Below, piece after piece: positions 38,211-46,177 of a stretch of DNA of 64,000 nt. Within the stretch, counting starts at the first letter, position 1. Every line of letters begins with the position of its first letter. The stretch covers positions 620,001-684,000 of the forward strand of contig NZ_CM000961.1 of the NCBI RefSeq assembly GCF_000143825.1, in the 5' to 3' direction. The DNA is from Corynebacterium genitalium ATCC 33030. Its GTDB lineage: Bacteria; Actinomycetota; Actinomycetes; Mycobacteriales; Mycobacteriaceae. The notes under the pieces were generated by a model. That model was given only the letters and a program-made list of their open reading frames with translations, was not told where the DNA came from and did not search any database. The translations under genes were made by a program, and so were the position numbers.

Positions 38211-38794
38211 TGGGGATCCCCACCAAGCAAGATAGCCAGCGCAGATTCATCGGAATCGTTGACGATGTGGAGCGTCTTCACGCCGTCCTGGGTGCAACCA
38301 ATCGTGGATGGTTCCAAAGGAATGTTCTCGAGTACAAGGCCGTCCGACAGAGCAAGGACAGCGTGCTCGAACTCGGGAGTAACCATGAACACGAATTCAG
38401 CACCCGGGTAGATGCGTAGTTCAGCGCCGACCGCGGGGTAGGCGGTCTCGACGGGGCTGTTTTGTCCGAAAAGCGAGCCGACGAAGACGCGCGCTTCACC
38501 CGCAGACTTGCCGGAGAAGCTCAGTAGTGTGAACGGTTCAGGGACGAAGCTGTCGAAACGGCGCGGGGCACGCTCATCCTCGGGCAGTGCTAGTGCGAGC
38601 TGGATGCCGCGGCGGGTGAAGTCCTGCGCGCCGGAGAACAAAGCTCCGTTGTCCCCCGAACCCTCGCCTGAAAAAAGCCAGGTGAAGGTCTGGTTGTTGG
38701 CCTTTCCCGGGCGGGACACTCGCCACGGCCCGATGGCAAGCGGCAGGGAGCGCACCTCGACCTCGGCGGCGTTGTCGTATTCCTTGCTCGTCAT
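38207..38794 (-). CDS. pirin C-terminal-like cupin protein
   Basis: A 195-residue protein. The second half reads like a pirin C-terminal cupin barrel: FVFMVTPEFEHAVLALSDGLV, ENIPLEPSTIGCT, then the family ending SALAILLGGDPQ. The first half (RVSRPGKANNQTFTWLFSGE) is not clearly pirin-like. The metal-binding histidines of full pirins are not evident, so it is unlikely to be an active quercetinase. It overlaps the downstream pRiA4b-like gene by four bases. Confidence 0.45.
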   Translation of the reverse strand: MTSKEYDNAAEVEVRSLPLAIGPWRVSRPGKANNQTFTWLFSGEGSGDNGALFSGAQDFTRRGIQLALALPEDERAPRRFDSFVPEPFTLLSFSGKSAGEARVFVGSLFGQNSPVETAYPAVGAELRIYPGAEFVFMVTPEFEHAVLALSDGLVLENIPLEPSTIGCTQDGVKTLHIVNDSDESALAILLGGDPQ

Positions 38795-38813
38795 GCAGTT
38801 CAGGGTACCTGTG

Positions 38814-39980
38814 TTAGCGCAGGATCGGGCGAGCTCGCAAACTGAGTTCAGCCATCGCGAGCGCGCCGAGCACAGCGGTGATCAGAAGGGTGCCCGGGAA
38901 GAACCCGGCATCCACTGGGATGGCACCCATGGCCGAACCGCTGGCAATGCCCACTTGGAACGTGACCACGTAGATAGACGATGCACGGTTCTGATTGTCC
39001 TCCCCCGCATAGAGGAAGATTGTCGTCGCTGCAGTAGGCAACCCACCGCCAGCAGTACCGAGAAAAACGACGACGAGGAGGGCGGGGATGAGGGCGAGGG
39101 CGGGGGAAGCACTGATCAGCCCCAGGGCGAGTGCACCGAGAATGCCCGCGACGACAATGAGACCCGAAAAGATGAAGTTCATGCGGATCATGCGGCGGTC
39201 GGAGCGGCGGCCCGCAGAAAGAACACCGACGATGCCGAAGAGGCCGTAACCGGCGAGCCCGAGCGCCACGAAGGTCTCGCCGATCGTGCGCTCGACGAAC
39301 AGGCCCAGGTAGGTGTAGGAGCAGAACAGCGCCGTGATCACCAGCGTTAAATAGAGCACGAGGGCAGGTAGCGCAGATTTCTGGTTGGCTTCCCCGCTTT
39401 TGCCTGCGGGCGGGATGGCGGGCATGGACGGCAGGAAGAACAACAGCGCCGCGAACGAGCCTGCGACAAGCACTCCGAGCAGCCAGGTAGCGTTGCGCCA
39501 CCCGATCGCACCGCCGACGAGAGTGGTCAGCGGCGAGCCCATGACCAGTGCCATCGTCGAACCCAGCGACACAACGCCTATCGCGCGGCCGGTCATCCCC
39601 TTCGGTGCGAGCCGGGCCGCCATGGGGTTGACGAGAGACCAGAACAACCCGTGCGTGAAGGCAGCGCACACGCGCCCGGCGACAAGCATCCAATAGTTCG
39701 CCGCGGTGGCCTGCAGCGCGATGCCGGCGAGCAGACAGATCAGCGTGGCCATGAACACTGGTTTTCTGTCCAGTTTGCGGGTGATTTCCATGAGCGGAAT
39801 GGTGACCACCGCGACGAGACCCGCGTACACAGTCATGAGCAGCCCGATTTGGCCCTCGGTGACCCCTAGGTCCTCCGCCATCGGGCTGATGAGGCCGACG
39901 GCGAACATCTCGAAGGTGACGTACACGAAGGCAGCGAAGCCCATCGTCGACAGCGGAAGCACGGGAAATTGTTGTTGCAC
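38814..39980 (-). CDS. MFS transporter, DHA1-type exporter
   Basis: A 388-residue protein with 12 predicted helices. It has the AraJ/SotB-like pattern FEMFAVGLISPMAEDLGVTEGQIGLLMTVYA in the first helices, RKLDRKPVFMATLICLLAG (motif A) and RVCAAFTHGLFWSLVNPMAARL. The family exports sugars, purines or drugs; the substrate here is unknown. ATG 39980 lies 77 bases from the divergent TIGR02206 gene. No regulator is adjacent. Confidence 0.85.
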   Translation of the reverse strand: MQQQFPVLPLSTMGFAAFVYVTFEMFAVGLISPMAEDLGVTEGQIGLLMTVYAGLVAVVTIPLMEITRKLDRKPVFMATLICLLAGIALQATAANYWMLVAGRVCAAFTHGLFWSLVNPMAARLAPKGMTGRAIGVVSLGSTMALVMGSPLTTLVGGAIGWRNATWLLGVLVAGSFAALLFFLPSMPAIPPAGKSGEANQKSALPALVLYLTLVITALFCSYTYLGLFVERTIGETFVALGLAGYGLFGIVGVLSAGRRSDRRMIRMNFIFSGLIVVAGILGALALGLISASPALALIPALLVVVFLGTAGGGLPTAATTIFLYAGEDNQNRASSIYVVTFQVGIASGSAMGAIPVDAGFFPGTLLITAVLGALAMAELSLRARPILR

Positions 39981-40057
39981 AGGGCCACGCTAAACCTCTC
40001 CCATAAATTTCGCAGTTCAATGTTTTCAGCCCCACACTTGGTGGTAGAACGTTAAAC

Positions 40058-40807
40058 ATGCCGATTCAGCCGCCAGACTGGGAGTCGCGCCACACAGGCC
40101 AGTCGTACCCCACGATCACACAGTACGACCGGAAGCACCTGTCGATTCTGGTGCTGTTCATCTTCCTCTGCGGCATCCTGGTCATGGCTGTGAAGAAGCT
40201 TCCCGGCTCAGTGGTGAAGGCCTCTCGCAAGGTGGCCTCCGCCATCATGCTGCTGATCTCCACGGCGTACTTCGTGTGGGTGCTCAGTCCGTCACGCATC
40301 GTGTGGGACGAGACAGCTCCGTTCCATGTCACCGACCTGCTGCGCTACATCACGCCGCTGGCCTTGGGGACCGAAAACCCGACAGCAACAGCGCTGTCAT
40401 ACTACTGGGGTTTCTTCCTCAACCCGATGGCCATCTTCTTCCCGGACATGGCGTACGTGCAGGACAACTGGCGCCTGCAAGAGCTCGGCTACTGGTACTT
40501 CCACCTCGCGGCGACAATCGTGCCCGTCGTGCTCACCTTCGGGCTGGGCTACCGGCCGTCATGGAAGGACTGGCGGGTGGTTTCGGGCATCACCATGGCG
40601 TGGGCAGGCGTCTCCGGCGTGGTGAACAAGCTCACCGGCGGCAACTACTTCTTCAGTGCCGGCCACCCGCGCGGCTGGTCCCCGCTGCACTGGTTCGGCC
40701 CATGGCCCTGGTACCTGCTCATATGCGTACCCGGTGTACCGGTCGTCTTCTCGCTTATGACCATCGCCTGGCCCGGTAACCGGCGGGAACTCCTTGTAGC
40801 ACGTTGA
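40058..40807 (+). CDS. TIGR02206 (YwaF) family membrane protein
   Basis: A 249-residue protein with about six helices. PFHVTDLLRYITPLAL is the family's conserved PLHLCDL-type segment. It also has YYWGFFLNPMAIFFPD and VNKLTGGNYFFSAGHPRGWSPLHWFGPWPWYLL, which closely matches the TIGR02206 ending (NYmfl..kP...sll..lGPWP.Yil). No function is known. Its 3' end overlaps the convergent NAD(P)HX repair gene by 53 bases. Confidence 0.85.
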   Translation: MPIQPPDWESRHTGQSYPTITQYDRKHLSILVLFIFLCGILVMAVKKLPGSVVKASRKVASAIMLLISTAYFVWVLSPSRIVWDETAPFHVTDLLRYITPLALGTENPTATALSYYWGFFLNPMAIFFPDMAYVQDNWRLQELGYWYFHLAATIVPVVLTFGLGYRPSWKDWRVVSGITMAWAGVSGVVNKLTGGNYFFSAGHPRGWSPLHWFGPWPWYLLICVPGVPVVFSLMTIAWPGNRRELLVAR

Positions 40808-42326
40808 GGTTCGCAGTCGCGGCGGGTATTGCCTGCGCAATTTTCGACGCATGCGTCGGCCCCGCCCCGTATTCCGTCTGCGCCGAGATCCACGCCGCCA
40901 CCGCGTGAACAGTGACCGATTGGTAGATGCCGTACATCCCGTCGCGCGCCATCCGTGCACCCATCAGCCCGGCCAGCACGTCACCTGATCCAGGTGTGGC
41001 CGCCCACGAGGTTCCGCAGTCCACAACGATGGCGTGGTCCTGATCCGGGTTGGCGACGATGGTGCTCCTCCCCTTTCGCACAACAGCGCAGTTCAACGTT
41101 GTTGCAAGAGCTTTGGTCTCGGTGAGCCGGTCAGCGGGTGCGATTCCGAGCGCGTCCCGCAGCCGCTCGAACTCTCCGTCGTGCGGGGTGAGCACTGTTT
41201 CTGCCTCTCTCTGTTCCAGCAGGTCGCGTAGTTCTGGGTCGCGGGTCAGGAGGGTGAGGCCGTCGGCGTCGATAAGCAACGGCTCCTCACGTCCGAGAAG
41301 CAGCGCGAGCTCGCTGCTGGCCGCGGAATCTGTGCCAACACCCGGGCCGAACACCCACGCCTGCACGCGCCCGGCGTCTTCGAGCTTGTGCGTGACGACG
41401 ACCTCCGGCAGCGCCCGCACCACCTCCAACGCCTGAGGCCCGGCGTAACGAACCATCGCCGGTGTCGCATTGACAGCGCCAATAGTGGCGAGGATCGCCG
41501 CGCCGGGATATGTATCGCTGCCAGCGCGGATGCCCACGACTCCGCCGCTGTACTTATCGTCCGCCGGGCGGGGCTCCGTGTCCGGTTCATTGTCGGGGCG
41601 GAGCGGATCGAGCGCGTCAGGGACGGGCAGCTCGGAGGACACAGCACGGAAGAGGAGGGTGTCGCTCTCCCAAACGCGAAGTTCATCGGCGATCGTGCGG
41701 CCGTCATGAATGTGCGGGTGGGCGAGCAGCTGGACGCCGCACTCCGGGGCGAGACCGTGCGCGCGGCGCCATCCGCCGAACGTGACTGTCGCGTCGGCGA
41801 TGACGTGGACCTCGCCCTTCTCTCCGCTGTCCGCATCAATGCCCGAGGGCACGTCGACGGCCAAAACGTGGGCGTACCAGTCGGTGAGGTGGTCGAGCAC
41901 CTGCTTGACCTCCTCCCCCAGGCTGCCCGCGCCACCGAGGCCAGTGAGCCCGTCGATGGCGAGGCGGTAGTTCTGCTCCTGCATCGGGGCACTGTCAAGG
42001 ACGGTGCCGCCGGCGTTGCGGAAGGCCTCCAAGGCAGGTTCGTGGGCGCTCCCCCACGCCAGCCATGCATCTACTGTGTGGCCGGCAAGTGCCAGTTCAG
42101 CACCGGCGTAGAGAGCGTCCCCGCCGTTGCCGCCCTTGCCCACCAAGAGCAAAATGCGGGGGTTCTCGCGGTAGTGTTCCAAGAAGTCCGGCCAGGTCAG
42201 CATGGTTTCTGCCGCCAGGAAGACGGCGTGGGCCGCCGATTTCATGAGTTCGTCGGGTTCGCGTTGCGCGTCGAGCAGCGGGCGCTCTGCCGCGCGGATC
42301 TGTTCGGCTGTGTAAGCGTGCAGCAT
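40755..42326 (-). CDS. nnr: bifunctional NAD(P)H-hydrate epimerase / ADP-dependent dehydratase (Nnr)
   Basis: Repairs damaged NADHX and NADPHX. The 523-residue fusion has the epimerase (YjeF_N, residues about 1-215) with ILLLVGKGGNGGDALYAGAEL and VDVPSGIDADSGE. The dehydratase (YjeF_C, about 240-520) has GPGVGTD, the ADP-binding ETVLTPHDGEFERL, VRKGRSTIV and the catalytic GTSWAATPGSGDVLAGLMGARMA (GSGD). ATG 42326 starts MLHAYTAEQIRAAE as usual; the frame upstream overlaps vapC. One 11-mer copy (41267-41277) encodes LLIDAD. Confidence 0.93.
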   Translation of the reverse strand: MLHAYTAEQIRAAERPLLDAQREPDELMKSAAHAVFLAAETMLTWPDFLEHYRENPRILLLVGKGGNGGDALYAGAELALAGHTVDAWLAWGSAHEPALEAFRNAGGTVLDSAPMQEQNYRLAIDGLTGLGGAGSLGEEVKQVLDHLTDWYAHVLAVDVPSGIDADSGEKGEVHVIADATVTFGGWRRAHGLAPECGVQLLAHPHIHDGRTIADELRVWESDTLLFRAVSSELPVPDALDPLRPDNEPDTEPRPADDKYSGGVVGIRAGSDTYPGAAILATIGAVNATPAMVRYAGPQALEVVRALPEVVVTHKLEDAGRVQAWVFGPGVGTDSAASSELALLLGREEPLLIDADGLTLLTRDPELRDLLEQREAETVLTPHDGEFERLRDALGIAPADRLTETKALATTLNCAVVRKGRSTIVANPDQDHAIVVDCGTSWAATPGSGDVLAGLMGARMARDGMYGIYQSVTVHAVAAWISAQTEYGAGPTHASKIAQAIPAATANLNVLQGVPAGYRARRWS

Positions 42327-42345
42327 GCACCCCAGCGTAGGTGCG

Positions 42346-42783
42346 TTACGTGTCTTGCGCGTCGAGTGGAGAAAACCAACGCAGGCCCTGAAAGCGAGCA
42401 AAGTCGCTATCGAAAGAGCAGATGGAGGTGCCGTGCTCGATAGCGAGAGCGGCAAGATGAGCATCGGTGACAAGGGTCCCACGGGCGTCACTGTCGACGG
42501 TGAGGGTGCGCAGGATACTCGCGTGCTGCGGACCAGGTTGGGGCACCCAGGAGTTCGGGTGTTTCAACCAGTTCTCGATGTAGTCACTCGCGCGAGAAGG
42601 TGTGAGCGGCATAGCGAACAGTGCAGGGTTCGTGGTGATCCTTTGAAACGCCAGCAAGCAAATCCACGGGAAGCCGACCCGTTCAGTGCCGCGCAGAGCA
42701 CCATCAAGCCATGACGAGGCTTCAGCGAAATGCGTCGCGTTCTCATCAGACGCGTAGATAAGCACGTTTGCGTCGATGATCAT
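42346..42783 (-). CDS. vapC: VapC-type PIN domain toxin
   Basis: A 145-residue PIN ribonuclease. Acidic residues expected for metal binding are seen in MIIDANVLIYA (Asp4), LVTDAHLAALAIEHG and ICSFDSDFARF. VapC proteins cleave tRNA or rRNA and are held by their VapB partner. Its ATG overlaps the antitoxin stop in ATGA. It ends 20 bases before the nnr start. Confidence 0.85.
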   Translation of the reverse strand: MIIDANVLIYASDENATHFAEASSWLDGALRGTERVGFPWICLLAFQRITTNPALFAMPLTPSRASDYIENWLKHPNSWVPQPGPQHASILRTLTVDSDARGTLVTDAHLAALAIEHGTSICSFDSDFARFQGLRWFSPLDAQDT

Positions 42784-43022
42784 TGCACGCGCCGGCCGAG
42801 TCTTTCGCGATCTTCCAGATCCAAGATCTCACTAACTTTGATGCACTCGACCTTCATTCCCATCGGCTGCGACATGGGGATATAGTCCACTGCACTATCT
42901 CTTCGGGGCAATCCGGCGCGTGCAAGATCATTGACCGCTTCACCCACGCTGGTGCCTTTCTCAGCTGCAATAGCGCGGGCGGCGGTGTACACCTCTTCAT
43001 CGAGCCGGATCGTGAGCCTCAT
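42780..43022 (-). CDS. vapB: VapB-type ribbon-helix-helix antitoxin
   Basis: An 80-residue protein starting MRLTIRLDEEVYTAARAIAAE, a ribbon-helix-helix DNA-binding N-terminus, followed by GTSVGEAVNDLARAGL and a C-terminal tail that should wrap the VapC toxin. It overlaps vapC by four bases and likely represses its own operon. ATG 43022 fits the RHH start better than the upstream GTG of the longer frame. Confidence 0.82.
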   Translation of the reverse strand: MRLTIRLDEEVYTAARAIAAEKGTSVGEAVNDLARAGLPRRDSAVDYIPMSQPMGMKVECIKVSEILDLEDRERLGRRVQ

Positions 43023-43072
43023 GAAACCGACGCTAGCACCAGTGGTGACGCAGTTCAAGACCGGTTTCTAAG

Positions 43073-43876
43073 TTACTGGCAGCCCGGGCACCAGTAGAGT
43101 TTCCGGCCCTCGCTCACCTTCATCTCGATCGGTGTGCCGCAGATGTAGCACGGGTCGCCCGCCCGGCGGTAGACGTAGACCTCTCCGCCATGGTCGTCCT
43201 TGCGCGGGTCGCGCCCCATGGTCTCCGGGGTGTGGTCGGGGCGGACGGTGTCGATGCGCCCGTTGTCGACACCGTAGGCCATGAGCTCTACAAGATCGGT
43301 CCAGATCGCGTCGAACTGAGCGCGGCTCAGTAGTGTCCCGGGGACCGTCGGATCGATGCCTTGCCGGAAGAGCACCTCCGCGCGGTAGATATTGCCCACA
43401 CCGGCGAAGAGCTTCTGGTCCATCAGAAGCGAACCGATGGAGCGCTTCGATCGGTGGATTTTCGCGTAGAGCGCGTCCGGAGGGGTCGCCTCCACAATCG
43501 GATCGAAGCCAGACCGGGCGATGATCGCGTCGACCTCATCGTCGGTGAGCAGCTTGCAGAACTGCGGTCCGCGCAGGTTAGCGGCAATCGTACCGTTGGA
43601 GATGTGGAGACGGATCTGGCCCCAGTTGTCCTCGGCGGGCTCGAAACGCAACGAGCCGATCAGGCCCAGGTGAATGTAGACCACGTGCTCGACGTGGGGC
43701 GCGTCGAAGTCGACGAACAGGTGCTTGCCGTGGGCGGTGGCGCGGGTGAGACGTGAGCCGTCGATAAGCGATGCTTGCGTGAAGCGCCCCTGCGGACTGG
43801 TCACCTCCACCGGGGCGCTGCGGAAATTCGCGTTGAGTTCGCGGGCGAGACGGTGGAGAACGTGACCTTCGGGCAT
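43073..43876 (-). CDS. Fpg/Nei family DNA glycosylase (Nei2-like)
   Basis: A 267-residue base-excision repair enzyme. It begins MPEGHVLHRLARELN, the PEG-H start that places it in the Nei (endonuclease VIII) group, with Pro2 and Glu3 as catalytic residues. FAGVGNIYRAEVLFRQGIDP is the H2TH region. The C-terminal zinc finger is CYICGTPIEMKVSEGRKLYWCPGCQ with four Cys. It removes oxidised bases from DNA. It carries one 11-mer copy in SLIDG codons (43759-43769). Confidence 0.9.
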   Translation of the reverse strand: MPEGHVLHRLARELNANFRSAPVEVTSPQGRFTQASLIDGSRLTRATAHGKHLFVDFDAPHVEHVVYIHLGLIGSLRFEPAEDNWGQIRLHISNGTIAANLRGPQFCKLLTDDEVDAIIARSGFDPIVEATPPDALYAKIHRSKRSIGSLLMDQKLFAGVGNIYRAEVLFRQGIDPTVPGTLLSRAQFDAIWTDLVELMAYGVDNGRIDTVRPDHTPETMGRDPRKDDHGGEVYVYRRAGDPCYICGTPIEMKVSEGRKLYWCPGCQ

Positions 43877-43886
43877 TGAGCGGAGT

Positions 43887-44390
43887 TTACTCGGGCTCCA
43901 CCGGGTTCTCCGAAACGACGACGCCGTCTGAGTCCGCGTAGACGTACTGGCCGGGGATGAAGTCGATGCCGCCCAGGCGGAGCACGATGTTCTCCTCGCC
44001 GATGCCGTCCTTGTTGGACTTACGCGGGTTGGTGCCCAGAGCCTTGCAGCCGAACTCCATCTTGGCCACCTCCGCGGAGTCGCGGATCGGGCCGTTGATG
44101 ATCACGCCGGCCCAGCCGTTGTTCACGCCAGCCTCAGCGATCATGTCGCCCATCAGAGCAGTGTGCATCGACGCGTGACCGTCCACCACGAGGACCTTGC
44201 CCTCGCCGGGAGAGTTCAGCGTCTTCTTGACCAAGCCGTTGTCTTGGAAGCAGGAAATCGTGTGGATCTCACCGCAGAACTCGATCCTCCCGCCGAAGTT
44301 GCGGAACTGGATGTCGCAGCTGCGCACATCCTTGTTGTGGATGTCGGCGATGTCAGCGGTGGCAATGAACTGGATGCTCGAGTCAGTCAT
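43887..44390 (-). CDS. RraA family protein (HMG/CHA aldolase-like)
   Basis: A 167-residue member of the RraA family. Characteristic are [10 protein letters not shown] at the start, [20 protein letters not shown] (family GdnlAe segment), [16 protein letters not shown] (catalytic Arg-Asp) and [15 protein letters not shown] at the end. It was first described as a regulator of RNase E and is also a 4-hydroxy-4-methyl-2-oxoglutarate aldolase; which role applies here is open. ATG 44390 is chosen, behind AAGGAG. Confidence 0.88.
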   Translation of the reverse strand: MTDSSIQFIATADIADIHNKDVRSCDIQFRNFGGRIEFCGEIHTISCFQDNGLVKKTLNSPGEGKVLVVDGHASMHTALMGDMIAEAGVNNGWAGVIINGPIRDSAEVAKMEFGCKALGTNPRKSNKDGIGEENIVLRLGGIDFIPGQYVYADSDGVVVSENPVEPE

Positions 44391-44462
44391 GGCGGGATGC
44401 TCCTTCGGGTTTGGTGGGTTCTGGTTTACGAGTTTACGCGGTGTCATCCTGCAAAAGATGAC

Positions 44463-44494
44463 AAACCCGCACTGCGCAGCGGCAGTGCGGGTTT
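44463..44494 (-). terminator. terminator after aceA
   Basis: AAACCCGCACTGC and GCAGTGCGGGTTT pair perfectly over 13 bases around a 6-base loop, 20 bases after the aceA stop. On the minus strand TTT and later TTTT follow. Confidence 0.8.
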
Positions 44495-44514
44495 AGTCCG
44501 TTCAAGCATTCAGC

Positions 44515-45807
44515 TTAGAACTGGCCCTCCTCGGTGGAGCCCTTCAGGGCGGTGGTGGAGGAGTTCGGGTCGACCGTGGTGGCAACGCGGTCGAAGTAGC
44601 CGGCACCGACCTCGCGCTGGTGTTTCACAGCGGTGAAGCCGCGGTCGGATGCTGCCTGGAACTCGCGGTTCTGCAGGTCGACGAAGGCCGGCATGCCCTC
44701 GCGAGCGTAGCCGTAGGCCAGGTCGAACATGGAGTAGTTGAGGGCGTGGAAGCCAGCCAGCGTGATGAACTGGAAGGTGAAGCCCATCTTGCCCAGCTCC
44801 TTCTGGAACTTGGCGATCTCTTCCTCGTCCAGGTGGGAGGACCAGTTGAAGGACGGGGAGCAGTTGTAGGCCAGCAGCTGGTCCGGGAACTCCTCGTGGA
44901 CGCCGTCAGCGAACTTCTTCGCCAGCTCGAGGTCCGGAGTGCCGGTCTCCATCCAGATCAGGTCAGCGTACGGAGCGTAGGACTTTGCGCGCGCGATGCA
45001 GGGCTCAACGCCGTTCTGGACGTAGTAGTAGCCCTCAGCGGAACGCTCGCCGGTGAGGAACTTCGCGTCGCGCTCGTCGACGTCGGAGGTCAGCAGGGTT
45101 GCAGCCTCAGCGTCGGTGCGGCCGATGACAACAGTCGGGACGTTGAGAACGTCTGCAGCCAAGCGAGCGGAGGACAGAGTGCGGATGTGCTGCTGGGTCG
45201 GGATGAGGACCTTGCCGCCCAGGTGGCCGCACTTCTTCTCGGAAGCGAGCTGGTCTTCCCAGTGGGTACCAGCGGCACCAGCCTGGATCATTGCGCGCTG
45301 CAGCTCGTAAACGTTCAGTGCGCCACCGAAGCCAGCCTCACCGTCAGCGACGATCGGGACGAGCCAGTTGTCCACGGAGGTGTCGCCCTCGACGCGGGAG
45401 ATCTGGTCAGCGCGGGTCAGGGCGTTGTTAATGCGGCGGACAACGTTCGGCACGGAGTTAGCCGGGTACAGGGACTGGTCCGGGTAGGTGTTGCCGGAGA
45501 GGTTGGCGTCACCTGCGACCTGCCAGCCGGAGAGGTACACAGCCTGCAGGCCTGCACGGACCTGCTGAACGGCCTGGTTACCGGTCAGGGCACCCAGGGC
45601 GTGGATGTAGGAGCCGTCGCCCTTGGTGATGCCGTCCCAAAGGATCTCAGCACCGCGGCGAGCGAGGGTCTGCTCCTCGACGACGTTGCCCTGCAGGTCA
45701 GCAACCTGCTGTGCGGTGTAGTCGCGGGTGATGCCCTTCCAGCGGGGGTTCTCGTCCCAATCCTTCTGGATTTCCTCAGCGGTACGAGCCTGTCCTGTGG
45801 TGGTCAT
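44515..45807 (-). CDS. aceA: isocitrate lyase
   Basis: Splits isocitrate into glyoxylate and succinate, the first step of the glyoxylate shunt needed for growth on acetate or fatty acids. The 430-residue protein has the active-site [14 protein letters not shown] (catalytic Cys), [17 protein letters not shown], and [13 protein letters not shown]. It starts with a conserved helical segment and is preceded by AAAGGGG. It diverges from malate synthase across 370 bases, the arrangement known in C. glutamicum, where RamA, RamB and GlxR control both genes. Confidence 0.97.
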   Translation of the reverse strand: MTTTGQARTAEEIQKDWDENPRWKGITRDYTAQQVADLQGNVVEEQTLARRGAEILWDGITKGDGSYIHALGALTGNQAVQQVRAGLQAVYLSGWQVAGDANLSGNTYPDQSLYPANSVPNVVRRINNALTRADQISRVEGDTSVDNWLVPIVADGEAGFGGALNVYELQRAMIQAGAAGTHWEDQLASEKKCGHLGGKVLIPTQQHIRTLSSARLAADVLNVPTVVIGRTDAEAATLLTSDVDERDAKFLTGERSAEGYYYVQNGVEPCIARAKSYAPYADLIWMETGTPDLELAKKFADGVHEEFPDQLLAYNCSPSFNWSSHLDEEEIAKFQKELGKMGFTFQFITLAGFHALNYSMFDLAYGYAREGMPAFVDLQNREFQAASDRGFTAVKHQREVGAGYFDRVATTVDPNSSTTALKGSTEEGQF

Positions 45808-45891
45808 ATACCTGTCCCCTTTCTATGGGATCTGTTGTTTGAAGCCGCTCACCCAGCGAAAGTGAAGTGAGCCACGCTGTTGGCGTTCAAC

Positions 45892-45925
45892 GACTAGTAT
45901 CACCATCCGCTCACTAGTCCGTCAA
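45892..45925 (-). promoter_or_regulatory. candidate aceA promoter with an overlapping inverted repeat
   Basis: On the minus strand TTGACG (45920-45925) and GATACT (45896-45901) are 18 bases apart. A 7-base inverted repeat, GACTAGT (45892-45898) and ACTAGTC (45913-45919), overlaps the -10 and the spacer and looks like an operator. Confidence 0.45.
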
Positions 45926-45966
45926 TACGGGGCGTGGTTTGCGTTGGTTAGCGGCGTGGCTCGGGG

Positions 45967-46047
45967 GTCAGGCTGACGGGAAAGTCGCAGCTTGAGAGCT
46001 TTTTGCTTATCGACGTGCGCGACCAGCCTGACAGTCGTCCGACTTTT
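45967..46047. repeat. interleaved inverted repeats in the aceA-glcB intergenic region
   Basis: GTCAGGCTG (45967-45975) is repeated inverted as CAGCCTGAC (46024-46032), and AAAGTCG (45981-45987) as CGACTTT (46040-46046). The pairs interleave, so they cannot form one simple hairpin; alternative structures or paired protein sites are possible. The 11-mer GCTTATCGACG (46005-46015) lies between them. Confidence 0.4.
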
Positions 46048-46068
46048 GACTAACAATTTCGGGGGTAG

Positions 46069-46084
46069 CGTGACAGCAATCACT
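46069..46084. promoter_or_regulatory. GlxR (CRP-type) binding site between aceA and glcB
   Basis: CGTGACAGCAATCACT has the GTGA-N6-TCAC core of the GlxR consensus TGTGA-N6-TCACA. GlxR is known to bind the aceA-aceB region in C. glutamicum. It lies about 95 bases before the malate synthase start. Confidence 0.6.
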
Positions 46085-46177
46085 TAATGTTTCGCATAAT
46101 GCGCACGCAACAATTTAAGGCAACCTAGACTGGTGCCATACATCTTCTGTCTACTTGGCTGAAAGGATCTCTGCCCT

